The notes beneath the pieces were generated by a model. The model did not search any database, was not told the DNA's origin, and worked only from the letters and a program-made list of their open reading frames with translations. A stretch of DNA of 6,640 nucleotides from an uncultured Bacteroidia bacterium (GTDB lineage Bacteria > Bacteroidota > Bacteroidia > Bacteroidales > UBA932): contig CADBUS010000060.1 of assembly GCA_902797895.1 (NCBI GenBank), forward strand, positions 1 through 6,640. The letters run 5' to 3'. The stretch's first letter is position 1. Every line of letters starts with the position of its first letter. A program made the position numbers and the translations under genes. Shown piece by piece: positions 1-6,396 of this stretch.

Positions 1-46
1 AAGAGGCACATAATCACGGATTGGAAATATAAAAAGCTAAAGACCT

Positions 47-2479
47 ATGAAGAGACTACTTTTTATACTGCTTATATTTTCTGCAAGCCTGCTGTATGGC
101 CAGAAGATAACTACCATTGAACAGATGAATTATGCCGGCCCGTTTGCGGTATCGGTTCCTAAAATTACAGATTCTCTCGGAGTGAATGGTAAGCCATTCA
201 AAAATAGCGATTTGCTAAACTCTGTTTCTGAGAATGCACAAACCTCCGGCACTTTCAGTTCTAATGTTATACCATCGCTGAGAGAGAGTATGAGTATCTC
301 TCTCTTTACCTTTTACATCAATAATCAGAACTTTACAAAGGCAGATATAAAAGTAAAGGGGCCAAAGAATTACAAGGTTTATCTGAACGGAAAAGAGGCA
401 TCCGGAAAGCTCAAACTTGAGCCAAAGAACAATAAGATAGTTATTAAAACTCTCTCGGAGGCAGGAGCTTCGGACTCTTTGAAGGTTACTTTAGAGGGGC
501 AAAATCCTATCGCCTATCAGCTCTCCTCTACCCACTCATTTGGGTTGGATGATATGCTCTATGGAAAGAGAACTACCGGCTCCGCAATATCGGAGGACGG
601 AAAGTGGATTATTGTAAATTACAGTGAGACAGGCCGTAATGGCCGCGCACGTACTTATCAGCAACTTAAAGAGCTTGCAAGCGGCAGATTGGTGGAGCAG
701 AGGAATGGAATGCGCTGGTTCAATGGCGGAAACTACTACTGCTATGAGGAGATTACAGATGGTAATCGCAAGTTGATAAAGTGCAACCCTGCCACAGGCG
801 AGAAGATTACCATAGCAGAGAACATTCCGCAAGGAGCTATTTTTGAGAGCCCTGCGGAGGATTATCTTATAATAGCCGGCTCTGAGGAGGGGCCAAAAGA
901 GGATCCGGATGTATATCAGATACTTATGCCGGACGATAGGCAGCCTGGTTGGAGAAGAAGGAGTTATATTCAAAAGATGGATCTTAAAACAGGTGTGGTT
1001 CAGCGACTTACATTTGGCAACCGCTCATCGCGAGTATTTGATATATCTGCAGATGGCAAGAGTATTCTTTACGGAACAGCCTCTACTCAGATAAAAAAAC
1101 GTCCTTTGAGTGTAGTGGATATATGCGTGATGGATGCTGCCACTCTAAAGGTAGATACCATTATCAAGCGCGGTGAGTTTATAGATGGAGCCTCTTTCTC
1201 TCCGGATGGTAAAAAGCTCCTTGTATCCGGCTCTCCTGAGGCTTTTGACGGCATAGGCTCGCAGCTTCCAAAAGGGCAGCCTGCAAATATGTACGATAAG
1301 CAGCTCTATCTCTACGATATAACAACAGGCCGTGTAACGCCTCTTACAAAGGAGTTCAACCCTTCAATAAGCCGCGTTGTATGGAGCAGAAGAGACAACC
1401 TTATATATGCCTCTGTTACAGAGGGTGAGTATGTTACATTCTACTCAATAAATCCTTCCAATGGAAAGATTAAGCAAATTCCTCTCCCTGTGGAGGTTAT
1501 GGGAGCATACTCTCTGCCGGAAAAGGGTAGTATGATGAGCTATGTTGGGAGCGGCGCAACCTCTCCTTTGAAGCTCTATCTGATGGATATGAAGAGCCAT
1601 AAGAGCTCGCTTTTGGAGGATTGCTCAAAAGAACAGTACAAGAATGTGGTACTTGGAGAGTGCAAGCCTTGGAGCTTCCGCTCGCGCCTTGGCGATACTA
1701 TACAGGGCAGATTCTATCTTCCTCCGGATTTTGATGCCTCCAAAAAATATCCTCTTATTGTGAACTACTACGGTGGTTGCACTCCAACCACAAGAGGCTT
1801 GGAGGGCCGCTATCCGCAAGAGTATTATGCCTCTTTGGGCTATGTGGTGTATGTTCTTCAGCCAAGCGGAGCTATAGGGTTCGGCCAAAAATTCTCCGCC
1901 CGCCACGTTGAGACCTGGGGCAAATATGTGGCAGATGATATTATTGAGGGAGTAAAGAAGTTCTGCGATGAACACCCGTATGTGAACAGAGAGAAAATAG
2001 GCTGTATTGGAGCAAGTTACGGAGGTTTTATGACTCAGTATCTGCAAACAGTTACAGATATTTTTGCCTGTGCAATCAGTCACGCAGGAATAAGCAATAT
2101 AGCAAGCTATTGGGGTGAAGGATACTGGGGGTACTCATACGGCCACGTGGCAAGTGCGGAGAGCTATCCTTGGAACAATCCTAAGATGTACACAGAGCAA
2201 TCGCCGCTCTTTAATGCAGATAAAATTCACACTCCGCTACTTTTGCTGCACGGAGCAAGTGATACCAATGTGCCTCATATAGAAAGCATTCAGATGTTTA
2301 CCGCCCTTAAAATTCTTGGCCGCGATGTGGCATTTGTGGAGGTAAAAGGGGAGGACCACTGGATTTTGGAGTATAGCAAGAGAATAAAATGGAGTAATAC
2401 TATAATGGCTTGGTTCCAGAAGTATTTGAAAGATGATTCTTCTTGGTGGGATGAGCTCTACTCTCCTAAAAGCCTGTAA
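47..2479 (+). CDS. Exported S9 family (prolyl oligopeptidase-type) serine peptidase
   Basis: This is an 810-residue peptidase expected to act in the periplasm or at the envelope on short peptides. The N-terminus is a signal peptide: KR followed by a hydrophobic stretch ending in LLYGQ near residue 19, a common exit sequence in Bacteroidota. Residues about 160-530 look like the beta-propeller of the family, with TolB/WD-like turns SEDGK (182-186), SADGK (around 336) and SPDGK (385-389). The alpha/beta-hydrolase domain runs from about 542 to 795. The likely catalytic triad is Ser657 in GASYGG, Asp739 in HGASDTNVP and His771 in GEDHW; NYYGG (573-577) is placed to form the oxyanion hole. The length suits the longer Bacteroidales S9 enzymes. 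The family is certain; the exact specificity (dipeptidyl-, prolyl- or acylaminoacyl-peptidase) cannot be read from sequence. No type IX secretion C-terminal domain is seen. The start is the only Met that keeps the signal peptide. It has no Shine-Dalgarno sequence, which is normal for the phylum. Confidence 0.95.
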   Translation: MKRLLFILLIFSASLLYGQKITTIEQMNYAGPFAVSVPKITDSLGVNGKPFKNSDLLNSVSENAQTSGTFSSNVIPSLRESMSISLFTFYINNQNFTKADIKVKGPKNYKVYLNGKEASGKLKLEPKNNKIVIKTLSEAGASDSLKVTLEGQNPIAYQLSSTHSFGLDDMLYGKRTTGSAISEDGKWIIVNYSETGRNGRARTYQQLKELASGRLVEQRNGMRWFNGGNYYCYEEITDGNRKLIKCNPATGEKITIAENIPQGAIFESPAEDYLIIAGSEEGPKEDPDVYQILMPDDRQPGWRRRSYIQKMDLKTGVVQRLTFGNRSSRVFDISADGKSILYGTASTQIKKRPLSVVDICVMDAATLKVDTIIKRGEFIDGASFSPDGKKLLVSGSPEAFDGIGSQLPKGQPANMYDKQLYLYDITTGRVTPLTKEFNPSISRVVWSRRDNLIYASVTEGEYVTFYSINPSNGKIKQIPLPVEVMGAYSLPEKGSMMSYVGSGATSPLKLYLMDMKSHKSSLLEDCSKEQYKNVVLGECKPWSFRSRLGDTIQGRFYLPPDFDASKKYPLIVNYYGGCTPTTRGLEGRYPQEYYASLGYVVYVLQPSGAIGFGQKFSARHVETWGKYVADDIIEGVKKFCDEHPYVNREKIGCIGASYGGFMTQYLQTVTDIFACAISHAGISNIASYWGEGYWGYSYGHVASAESYPWNNPKMYTEQSPLFNADKIHTPLLLLHGASDTNVPHIESIQMFTALKILGRDVAFVEVKGEDHWILEYSKRIKWSNTIMAWFQKYLKDDSSWWDELYSPKSL

Positions 2480-2511
2480 TCAATCAGTTATAAATTTTTA
2501 AGAGTAATACT

Positions 2512-3027
2512 ATGGATATAATTTGTGGAAATTGCAGTTTGGCAAACCCTTCAAATGCTAAGTTTTGTAAAGGTTGCGGATATGAGTTGATACCACCTGA
2601 TAAAAATGAGCAGAGTACAAAAACAACTTCAACTAAGGAGCAGGAGCCTAAGGCGGAGGTGAAATCTGAGCAATCTGCAACTCAGCAGTCTGCAACTCAA
2701 CAATCTGCAACTCAACAGTCTGCAACCCAACAGTCTGTAAATGGGCCGATAGATAGGAAACACGAGTTACCGCCTAAAACATATTTGGTGCACTCTATAT
2801 TGGCTACAATATTCTGTTGCTTGCCGTTTGGTATAGTGGGAATAGTTTATGCTGCCGGTGTAGAGTCTGCCTTTTACAGAGGGTATCACGATTTAGCTCT
2901 GCAAAAGTCCAGAAGAGCAAAAATCTGGACAATTGTCGCTATAATCGTAGGCTTAATAGGTGGATTTCTTTATCTCTTGTTAATTTTAGGAGGAGCAATT
3001 GCATCTAAAACACTCTTAAATAATTAA
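2512..3027 (+). CDS. Zinc-ribbon and CD225/dispanin-domain membrane protein
   Basis: This 171-residue protein has three visible parts. Residues 5-22 form a zinc ribbon, with Cys5, Cys8, Cys19 and Cys22 spaced CxxC-x10-CxxC. Residues 30-86 are a polar linker rich in Gln, Ser, Thr and Lys, with four exact QSATQ units at 54-73 and the start of a fifth. Residues 87-163 match the CD225/dispanin (IFITM-like) family: PPKTYLV, then a first hydrophobic segment (about 91-115) carrying the FCCLPFG motif, a polar loop with RGYHDLALQKSRRAK, and a second membrane segment (about 138-163). Cys102-Cys103 correspond to the conserved Cys pair of the family. Bacterial members have no settled function; a membrane-associated structural or regulatory role is only an inference. 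It starts 32 bases after the peptidase stop and is followed after 8 bases by a DUF2752 gene, so the two membrane proteins are probably co-expressed. Confidence 0.9.
   Translation: MDIICGNCSLANPSNAKFCKGCGYELIPPDKNEQSTKTTSTKEQEPKAEVKSEQSATQQSATQQSATQQSATQQSVNGPIDRKHELPPKTYLVHSILATIFCCLPFGIVGIVYAAGVESAFYRGYHDLALQKSRRAKIWTIVAIIVGLIGGFLYLLLILGGAIASKTLLNN
2671..2742 (+). repeat. In-frame 15-bp coding minisatellite (QSATQ repeat)
   Basis: Four consecutive 15-bp units (2671-2685, 2686-2700, 2701-2715, 2716-2730) follow the pattern CARTCTGCAACYCAR, then a partial fifth, CAGTCTGTAAAT. Each unit encodes Gln-Ser-Ala-Thr-Gln in the linker between the zinc ribbon and the CD225 domain. Units differ only at third positions, so they are recent duplications or are held at protein level. 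Gain or loss of a unit would keep the reading frame and change only linker length. Confidence 0.9.
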
Positions 3028-3035
3028 CCTTTTTA

Positions 3036-3434
3036 ATGCAAAGGTGGTATAAGTTGCTTATAGCTTGCGGCCTACTGGTTGCAGTGATAATATATGCACT
3101 ATTTGACCCTGCCGAGAGTGGACTATTCCCCAAATGTCCCTTTCTGCAACTAACCGGACTACTCTGCCCGGGATGTGGGAGTCAAAGAGCATTACACTCT
3201 CTGCTTGTGGGAGATATAAAGGCGGCATTCCATTACAATCCACTTGCCACTCTGCTCTTTCCCTATCTGATTTTAGGCTTTGTAGTAGAGTTGCTTCTAT
3301 ACTCAAAGAGCGGTACAAGTGGGAGCCCTAATGCTATTTTGTTATGGCTTAGAAAGTTTTTATTTGGCAGAGCGGCAGCTTATATTATCCTTGTGGCGGT
3401 GCTACTATTTTGGGGCGGTAGGAACATTCTATAA
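3036..3434 (+). CDS. DUF2752 family membrane protein
   Basis: This 132-residue integral membrane protein carries the DUF2752 signature: a first hydrophobic segment (about 6-23), then CPFLQLTGLLCPGCGSQRA, with Cys34, Cys44 and Cys47 and the conserved CPxCGxxRA core, followed by LL.GD...A...NPL. Two further hydrophobic segments lie at about 70-88 and 112-127. The family's biochemical role is not known; the conserved CxxC just outside the first membrane helix could bind metal or be redox active, but that is inference. It starts 8 bases after the CD225 gene, and CD225- or TM2-type genes next to DUF2752 genes are, to my recollection, a recurrent arrangement in Bacteroidota. The ATG is the only start that keeps the first helix whole. 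Confidence 0.88.
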   Translation: MQRWYKLLIACGLLVAVIIYALFDPAESGLFPKCPFLQLTGLLCPGCGSQRALHSLLVGDIKAAFHYNPLATLLFPYLILGFVVELLLYSKSGTSGSPNAILLWLRKFLFGRAAAYIILVAVLLFWGGRNIL

Positions 3435-3469
3435 AGAATTTTACTAACTTTCTGCTTTGAAACAGCGAT

Positions 3470-3865
3470 ATGAAACCTATTCACAACAGCAAAACGCTTC
3501 GCTCAATTGAGCCTAAAAGGGCCTTCAGATTCTCTTTGGTCATTGCAGCCTCTCTGCTTTTGCTGCCTCTTGTAAACTCCTGTTTTTTATGGCCAAACAA
3601 GTGGAATATAAAGAATCAGGATATAGCAAGATATGTTGAGGAGAAGGTAGCGGCAGACTCCACCATTATGATGGCAAAGCCTATAAAAAAGGCCTGGGCA
3701 AAGATAACGGAGAATGAGCCGATTGTAAGGGATGGGCATTTGTATAACCGCTTTGAGTTTAAGTTTGGTTTTAGAGATGCAAACAAAAAGAAGGTTAAAG
3801 GAAAGGGAGTTGTGTATGAGAGAGATATGATTTATAGCGATTTAGAGATTACTCAGATAAAATAA
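3470..3865 (+). CDS. Predicted lipoprotein of unknown function
   Basis: I do not recognise this 131-residue protein as a named family. It has a basic N-region of about 20 residues, a hydrophobic stretch (about 21-35) and a plausible lipobox LVNSC with the lipidated Cys at 38. The residues after the Cys (FLWPNKWN) lack the acidic cluster that acts as a surface export signal in Bacteroidota, so it would probably face the periplasm. The mature part is about 94 residues, Lys-rich, with alternating patterns such as YNRFEFKFGF and GVVYERDMIYSDLEI that suggest a small beta-rich fold. The N-region is longer than usual for a lipoprotein, but no internal Met offers a shorter start. It lies 35 bases after the DUF2752 gene and 10 bases before the nucleoside phosphorylase, so it is probably transcribed with them. 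An anchored single-span protein is the alternative. Confidence 0.75.
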   Translation: MKPIHNSKTLRSIEPKRAFRFSLVIAASLLLLPLVNSCFLWPNKWNIKNQDIARYVEEKVAADSTIMMAKPIKKAWAKITENEPIVRDGHLYNRFEFKFGFRDANKKKVKGKGVVYERDMIYSDLEITQIK

Positions 3866-3875
3866 GGCAGACATT

Positions 3876-4793
3876 ATGAAGAGAGAAACCAACAGAAAAA
3901 TTGCAGCCTCGGAGCTGTTGCTCAATGCAGACGGCTCAATATATCATCTCAATTTGAGGCCGGAGGAGCTTGCAGATACGGTAATACTTGTTGGAGATCC
4001 TGGCAGAGTTGCTATGATTGCAAAGTATATGACCGCAATAGAGTTTACAAAGCAAAGCCGTGAATTTGTCTCTACCACAGGTATGTACAAAGGTAAAAGA
4101 ATTACTGTTCTCTCCAGTGGAATTGGAACAGACAATATAGATATAGTAATGAACGAGTTGGATGCGGTGGCCAATATCGATTTCAACACAAGGGAGATTA
4201 AAAAGCGCAAGAAGAAACTTACCCTTGTAAGAATTGGTACAAGCGGTGCTCTGCAGCCGGACATTCCACTCGGCTCATTTGTACTCTCCCATATATCAAT
4301 AGGTTGCGATGGATTAGTGAATTGGTATGCCAATCGCGATAATGTTACTGAAAAGAGTATGGAGGAGGCGCTTGTAAGGCATATGAATTGGGATGCAAAT
4401 CTGCCGCGGCCATATCTTGTTAAAAATTCGGAGAGGCTGATAAAGGCGTTCAAGCGTAAGACAGTAAAGGGTATGACTATCTCTGCACCAGGCTTTTTCG
4501 GCCCTCAGGGCAGAGTGCTTCGCCTTGGTTTAGCTATGCCGGATATGAACAAAAAATTTGAGAGCTTCTCCGCAAAGGGCTATCGCATAACCAATTACGA
4601 GATGGAGGGGAGTGCCATTGCCGGACTGGCCCATCAGCTTGGGCACGATGCCATTACAGTATGTTGCATAATAGCAAATCGTTACAGAAAAGAGGCAATA
4701 ACAGATTATCATCCTTACATAGATAAACTTATTCGCCTTGTATTGGATACTCTTGTTACATTGGATAAGAAAAGGCAAAACAAAAGCAAATAA
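3876..4793 (+). CDS. Nucleoside phosphorylase (PNP/UDP family, uridine phosphorylase-like)
   Basis: This cytoplasmic enzyme of 305 residues is expected to split a nucleoside with phosphate into free base and (deoxy)ribose 1-phosphate. Family motifs are in order: GDPGR (40-44) of the phosphate-binding loop; SSGIGTDN, matching the conserved glycine-rich strand; RIGTSGAL (119-126), the second phosphate-site motif; and NYEMEGSA (240-247), whose Glu-Met-Glu binds the ribose. The N-terminal phrase IYHLNL ahead of GDPGR is typical of uridine phosphorylase-like members. The protein is some 50 residues longer than the classic Udp of enterobacteria, partly through a Lys-rich stretch near 107-116 and the segment around 147-200. 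Uridine is the likeliest substrate, but purine nucleosides cannot be excluded. It starts 10 bases after the lipoprotein stop and ends 12 bases before proline dehydrogenase. Confidence 0.9.
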   Translation: MKRETNRKIAASELLLNADGSIYHLNLRPEELADTVILVGDPGRVAMIAKYMTAIEFTKQSREFVSTTGMYKGKRITVLSSGIGTDNIDIVMNELDAVANIDFNTREIKKRKKKLTLVRIGTSGALQPDIPLGSFVLSHISIGCDGLVNWYANRDNVTEKSMEEALVRHMNWDANLPRPYLVKNSERLIKAFKRKTVKGMTISAPGFFGPQGRVLRLGLAMPDMNKKFESFSAKGYRITNYEMEGSAIAGLAHQLGHDAITVCCIIANRYRKEAITDYHPYIDKLIRLVLDTLVTLDKKRQNKSK

Positions 4794-4805
4794 AAACTCT
4801 CTGAT

Positions 4806-5987
4806 ATGTTAGATTTCAATAATTTAGAAATTGCATTCTCATCTAAGAGCGATAGTGAGCTCAAGAATGCGCACCTGCTTTTTAGCACACTCAAACATCC
4901 GGGGCTTGTAAAGTTCCTCAAGGGAGCATCAAACTTGGCTCTCGCTATTCATTTTCCTATAGGCTGGGCAGTAAAACCTACTCTGTATAAGCAGTTTGTT
5001 GGTGGAGAAACCTTGCAGGATTGTCAGAAGATTATAGATCATCTTAAACAGTTTGGGGTAAAATCTACATTGGATTTTTCAGCAGAGAGTAAGAAGACAC
5101 CTGAGGGGATAAAGGCCACATTTGAGGAGACTATCCGCTCAATAGATTTTGCAAAGGGAAATCCTAACCTTGCATACGCAGTATTCAAGCCATCTACAAT
5201 AGTTAGAGATGAGGTACTTGCAAAGGCTTCCGAGAAGAGAGAGCCTCTTACAGAGCAGGAGCAGAAGGAGTATCAAGAGTATCGCGAGAGATTTGCGGCC
5301 TTCTGCCAGAGAGCTTACGATAACGATGTAAGGCTTATAATAGATGCAGAGGATTACTGCTTCCAAGATGATATAGATGAGCAGACAGATCAGATGATGC
5401 GTAAATATAACGGCAAGAGGGCTATTATATTTGCCACTTTGCAGATGTATCGTCACGATAGAATGCCTTATCTTGAAAGGATTTACAAAGATGCCTGCGA
5501 GAAGAACTATATAGCCGGAATCAAGTTTGTAAGAGGTGCCTATATGGAGGAGGAGAGGGCGCGTGCCGCCGCAATGGGCTATCCTGATCCTATCTGCAAA
5601 GACAAGCCTGCAACCGATGCCAATTACGATGCCGGTGTTAAGTTTGTTATGGATCATCTGGATCATTTTGAGCTGTTTATGGGAACTCACAACGAGGAGA
5701 GCAACTATAAGTTAGCCAAGTTGATAGATGAAAAGGGAGTGGCTCGCGGCGATGAGAGAATCCACTTTGCACAACTGCTCGGTATGAGCGACAATATCTC
5801 CTATAATCTTGCACACGAGGGGTATAATGTTACAAAATATGTCCCTTACGCCACAGTAAGAGATGTAGTTCCATACCTTATCCGCCGTGCGGAGGAAAAC
5901 ACCTCAGTAGCAGGCCAAACCGGCCGCGAGCTCAATATGCTCTCCGCCGAACTCAAGCGCCGCAAAGAGGCCAAAAAGAAGAAATAG
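4806..5987 (+). CDS. prodh: Proline dehydrogenase (single-function, FAD-dependent)
   Basis: This enzyme oxidises L-proline to 1-pyrroline-5-carboxylate, passing electrons through FAD to the quinone pool; it would work at the inner membrane face. The beta/alpha-barrel motifs are all present: DAED (180-183), QMY (213-215), KFVRGAY (Lys240, Arg243) followed by MEEER, GTHN (293-296), QLLGMSD (323-329), YVPY (345-348), and the substrate-binding YLIRRAEEN (Tyr357, Arg360, Arg361, Glu364, Asn365). At 393 residues it lacks the DNA-binding and P5C dehydrogenase parts of bifunctional PutA. It carries a charged helical insertion at about 136-165 that resembles the eukaryotic-like enzymes more than the short ~300-residue bacterial ones. 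The C-terminal tail is very Lys/Arg rich (ELKRRKEAKKKK). A P5C dehydrogenase partner is not in this window. It ends just before a bidirectional terminator, so it closes the + strand gene run. Confidence 0.95.
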   Translation: MLDFNNLEIAFSSKSDSELKNAHLLFSTLKHPGLVKFLKGASNLALAIHFPIGWAVKPTLYKQFVGGETLQDCQKIIDHLKQFGVKSTLDFSAESKKTPEGIKATFEETIRSIDFAKGNPNLAYAVFKPSTIVRDEVLAKASEKREPLTEQEQKEYQEYRERFAAFCQRAYDNDVRLIIDAEDYCFQDDIDEQTDQMMRKYNGKRAIIFATLQMYRHDRMPYLERIYKDACEKNYIAGIKFVRGAYMEEERARAAAMGYPDPICKDKPATDANYDAGVKFVMDHLDHFELFMGTHNEESNYKLAKLIDEKGVARGDERIHFAQLLGMSDNISYNLAHEGYNVTKYVPYATVRDVVPYLIRRAEENTSVAGQTGRELNMLSAELKRRKEAKKKK

Positions 5988-6007
5988 AGCATAGCAGACC
6001 GACTTGC

Positions 6008-6046
6008 TCAAAAAAATGGCAGCCCTTAGGCTGCCTTTTTTTTGAG
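6008..6046. terminator. Bidirectional intrinsic terminator between proline dehydrogenase and tRNA-Gly
   Basis: The core stem is GGCAGCC (6018-6024), loop CTTA, GGCTGCC (6029-6035). On the + strand it is followed by eight T (6036-6043); on the - strand the seven A at 6010-6016 become the T tract. The flanks CTCAAAAAAA and TTTTTTTTGAG are also complementary, giving an 18-bp arm pair with one mismatch. It lies 20 bases after the proline dehydrogenase stop and directly abuts the 3' end of the tRNA, so it can stop both convergent transcripts. Confidence 0.9.
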
Positions 6047-6117
6047 CGGAAAACGGGATTCGAACCCGCGGCCCTCAGCTTGGGAAGCTGATGCTCTACC
6101 AACTGAGCTATTTCCGC
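6045..6117 (-). tRNA. tRNA-Gly (anticodon CCC)
   Basis: Read on the - strand this folds as a complete cloverleaf: acceptor GCGGAAA/TTTCCGC, D arm GCTC/GAGC with AGTTGGTA loop, anticodon arm TCAGC/GCTGA with loop TTCCCAA, five-base variable loop, and T arm GCGGG/CCCGT with loop TTCGAAT. The anticodon is CCC (complement of 6082-6084), reading GGG glycine codons. The discriminator base is U (6045), as expected for bacterial tRNA-Gly. The CCA end is not encoded, so it must be added enzymatically. The gene is convergent with proline dehydrogenase. Confidence 0.96.
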
Positions 6118-6120
6118 ATT

Positions 6121-6146
6121 GCCGTAGGGCTTCTGCCCTTGGCGGC
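6121..6146 (-). other. Foldable leader of the tRNA-Gly precursor
   Basis: The short stretch between the promoter and the tRNA can form a hairpin: GGGC/GCCC (plus an A-T pair) around a four-base loop (6126-6139), with a possible outer CGGC/GCCG pairing at 6121-6124 and 6143-6146 separated by an uneven internal loop. The outer arm lies at or before the predicted transcription start, so only the inner hairpin may be present in RNA. It could help define the 5' processing site, but it may also be incidental. Confidence 0.35.
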
Positions 6147-6147
6147 A

Positions 6148-6155
6148 CAAATGTA
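6148..6155 (-). promoter_or_regulatory. Bacteroidota-type -7 promoter element for tRNA-Gly
   Basis: On the - strand this reads TACATTTG, a perfect match to the TAnnTTTG -7 consensus of the primary sigma factor of Bacteroidota. It would place the transcription start near 6141-6143, giving a leader of roughly 25 nucleotides before the tRNA. A clear -33 TTTG partner is not visible upstream, where the strand is T-rich. Confidence 0.65.
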
Positions 6156-6185
6156 AGAAAAAAATACGAATCTGTTTGGCGATTA

Positions 6186-6214
6186 TTTGAAATCAATTTT
6201 TTGAGCTATTTTTG
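6186..6214 (+). promoter_or_regulatory. Possible promoter reading into the repeat element
   Basis: TTTG (6186-6189), a 17-base gap and TATTTTTG (6207-6214) match the -33/-7 pattern of Bacteroidota promoters and would start a + strand transcript near 6221, running into the structured repeats. The spacing is slightly short and the region is T-rich, so a chance match is quite possible. Confidence 0.2.
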
Positions 6215-6229
6215 AGGGATTTTTGAGGG
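6208..6229. repeat. 11-bp tandem duplication
   Basis: ATTTTTGAGGG occurs twice head to tail (6208-6218, 6219-6229), followed by ATT, with a related ATTTTTTGAG just upstream at 6196-6205. It sits at the left edge of the larger repeat region. Confidence 0.85.
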
Positions 6230-6238
6230 ATTGCACAT

Positions 6239-6268
6239 ATAGATTCTTCGCTGCGCTCAGAATGACAG
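6239..6268. repeat. Dispersed repeat, copy A (left boundary of composite element)
   Basis: This copy begins ATAGATTCTTCGCT, continues GCGCTCAGAATGACAG, and matches copy B at 6488-6518 over its whole length with one base fewer (CGCTGCG against CGCTTGCG). Its ends ATTCT and AGAAT are complementary, so each unit can form a small hairpin. From general knowledge, repeats with this core are scattered between genes in Bacteroidota and some other bacteria and give spurious 'CHSERSEE'-like translations on the opposite strand. Confidence 0.85.
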
Positions 6269-6308
6269 GAGAGCGCTCAGAATGACAGGAGAGCGCTCAG
6301 AATGACAG
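6253..6308. repeat. 20-bp tandem repeat, 2.8 copies
   Basis: Units starting GCGCTCAGAATGACAG and ending GAGA lie at 6253-6272 and 6273-6292, with a third partial unit at 6293-6308; all are identical where they overlap. The array extends from the 3' part of repeat copy A, so the core of that repeat has been locally amplified. Each junction creates the 8-bp palindrome GAGCGCTC. Confidence 0.92.
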
Positions 6309-6309
6309 A

Positions 6310-6380
6310 GCAGAGCAGCACAGCCCCAGCCGCAGACATCCGCTTGTCGGCTAGTCAAGGATGGGGACTGTGCTGTCTGC
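6310..6380. repeat. Long inverted repeat able to form a 71-nt hairpin
   Basis: The arms are GCAGA (6310-6314) with TCTGC (6376-6380), CAGCACAG (6316-6323) with CTGTGCTG (6368-6375), and CCCC (6324-6327) with GGGG (6363-6366), interrupted only by a bulged G at 6315 and a bulged A at 6367. The tip can fold further, either as AGCC/GGCT plus GACA/TGTC (6328-6352) or as ATCC..TTG/CAAGGAT (6338-6362). A further perfect pair, CGCAGACA (6331-6338) with TGTCTGCG (6374-6381), competes with the outer stem. No protein gene explains this structure. Confidence 0.85.
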
Positions 6381-6396
6381 GAAGTTGCGACTGGAG

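Noticed and set aside
1625..2083. Long open frame antisense to the peptidase catalytic domain
   Set aside because: It is a shadow of a gene with clear catalytic motifs. The same applies to the antisense frames in 536-973, 3944-4453, 4530-4778, 4715-4921 and 5139-5690.
2485..2511. Promoter in front of the CD225 gene
   Set aside because: TAAATTTT is one base off the -7 consensus, but no -33 partner is evident and AT-rich gaps give such matches easily.
5953..6150. 65-codon open frame on the - strand
   Set aside because: Its middle (AEIAQLVEHQLP...GSNPVF) is the translated tRNA-Gly, a classic false gene.
6239..6308. CRISPR array
   Set aside because: The 20-bp units are directly adjacent without unique spacers, and there are no cas genes.
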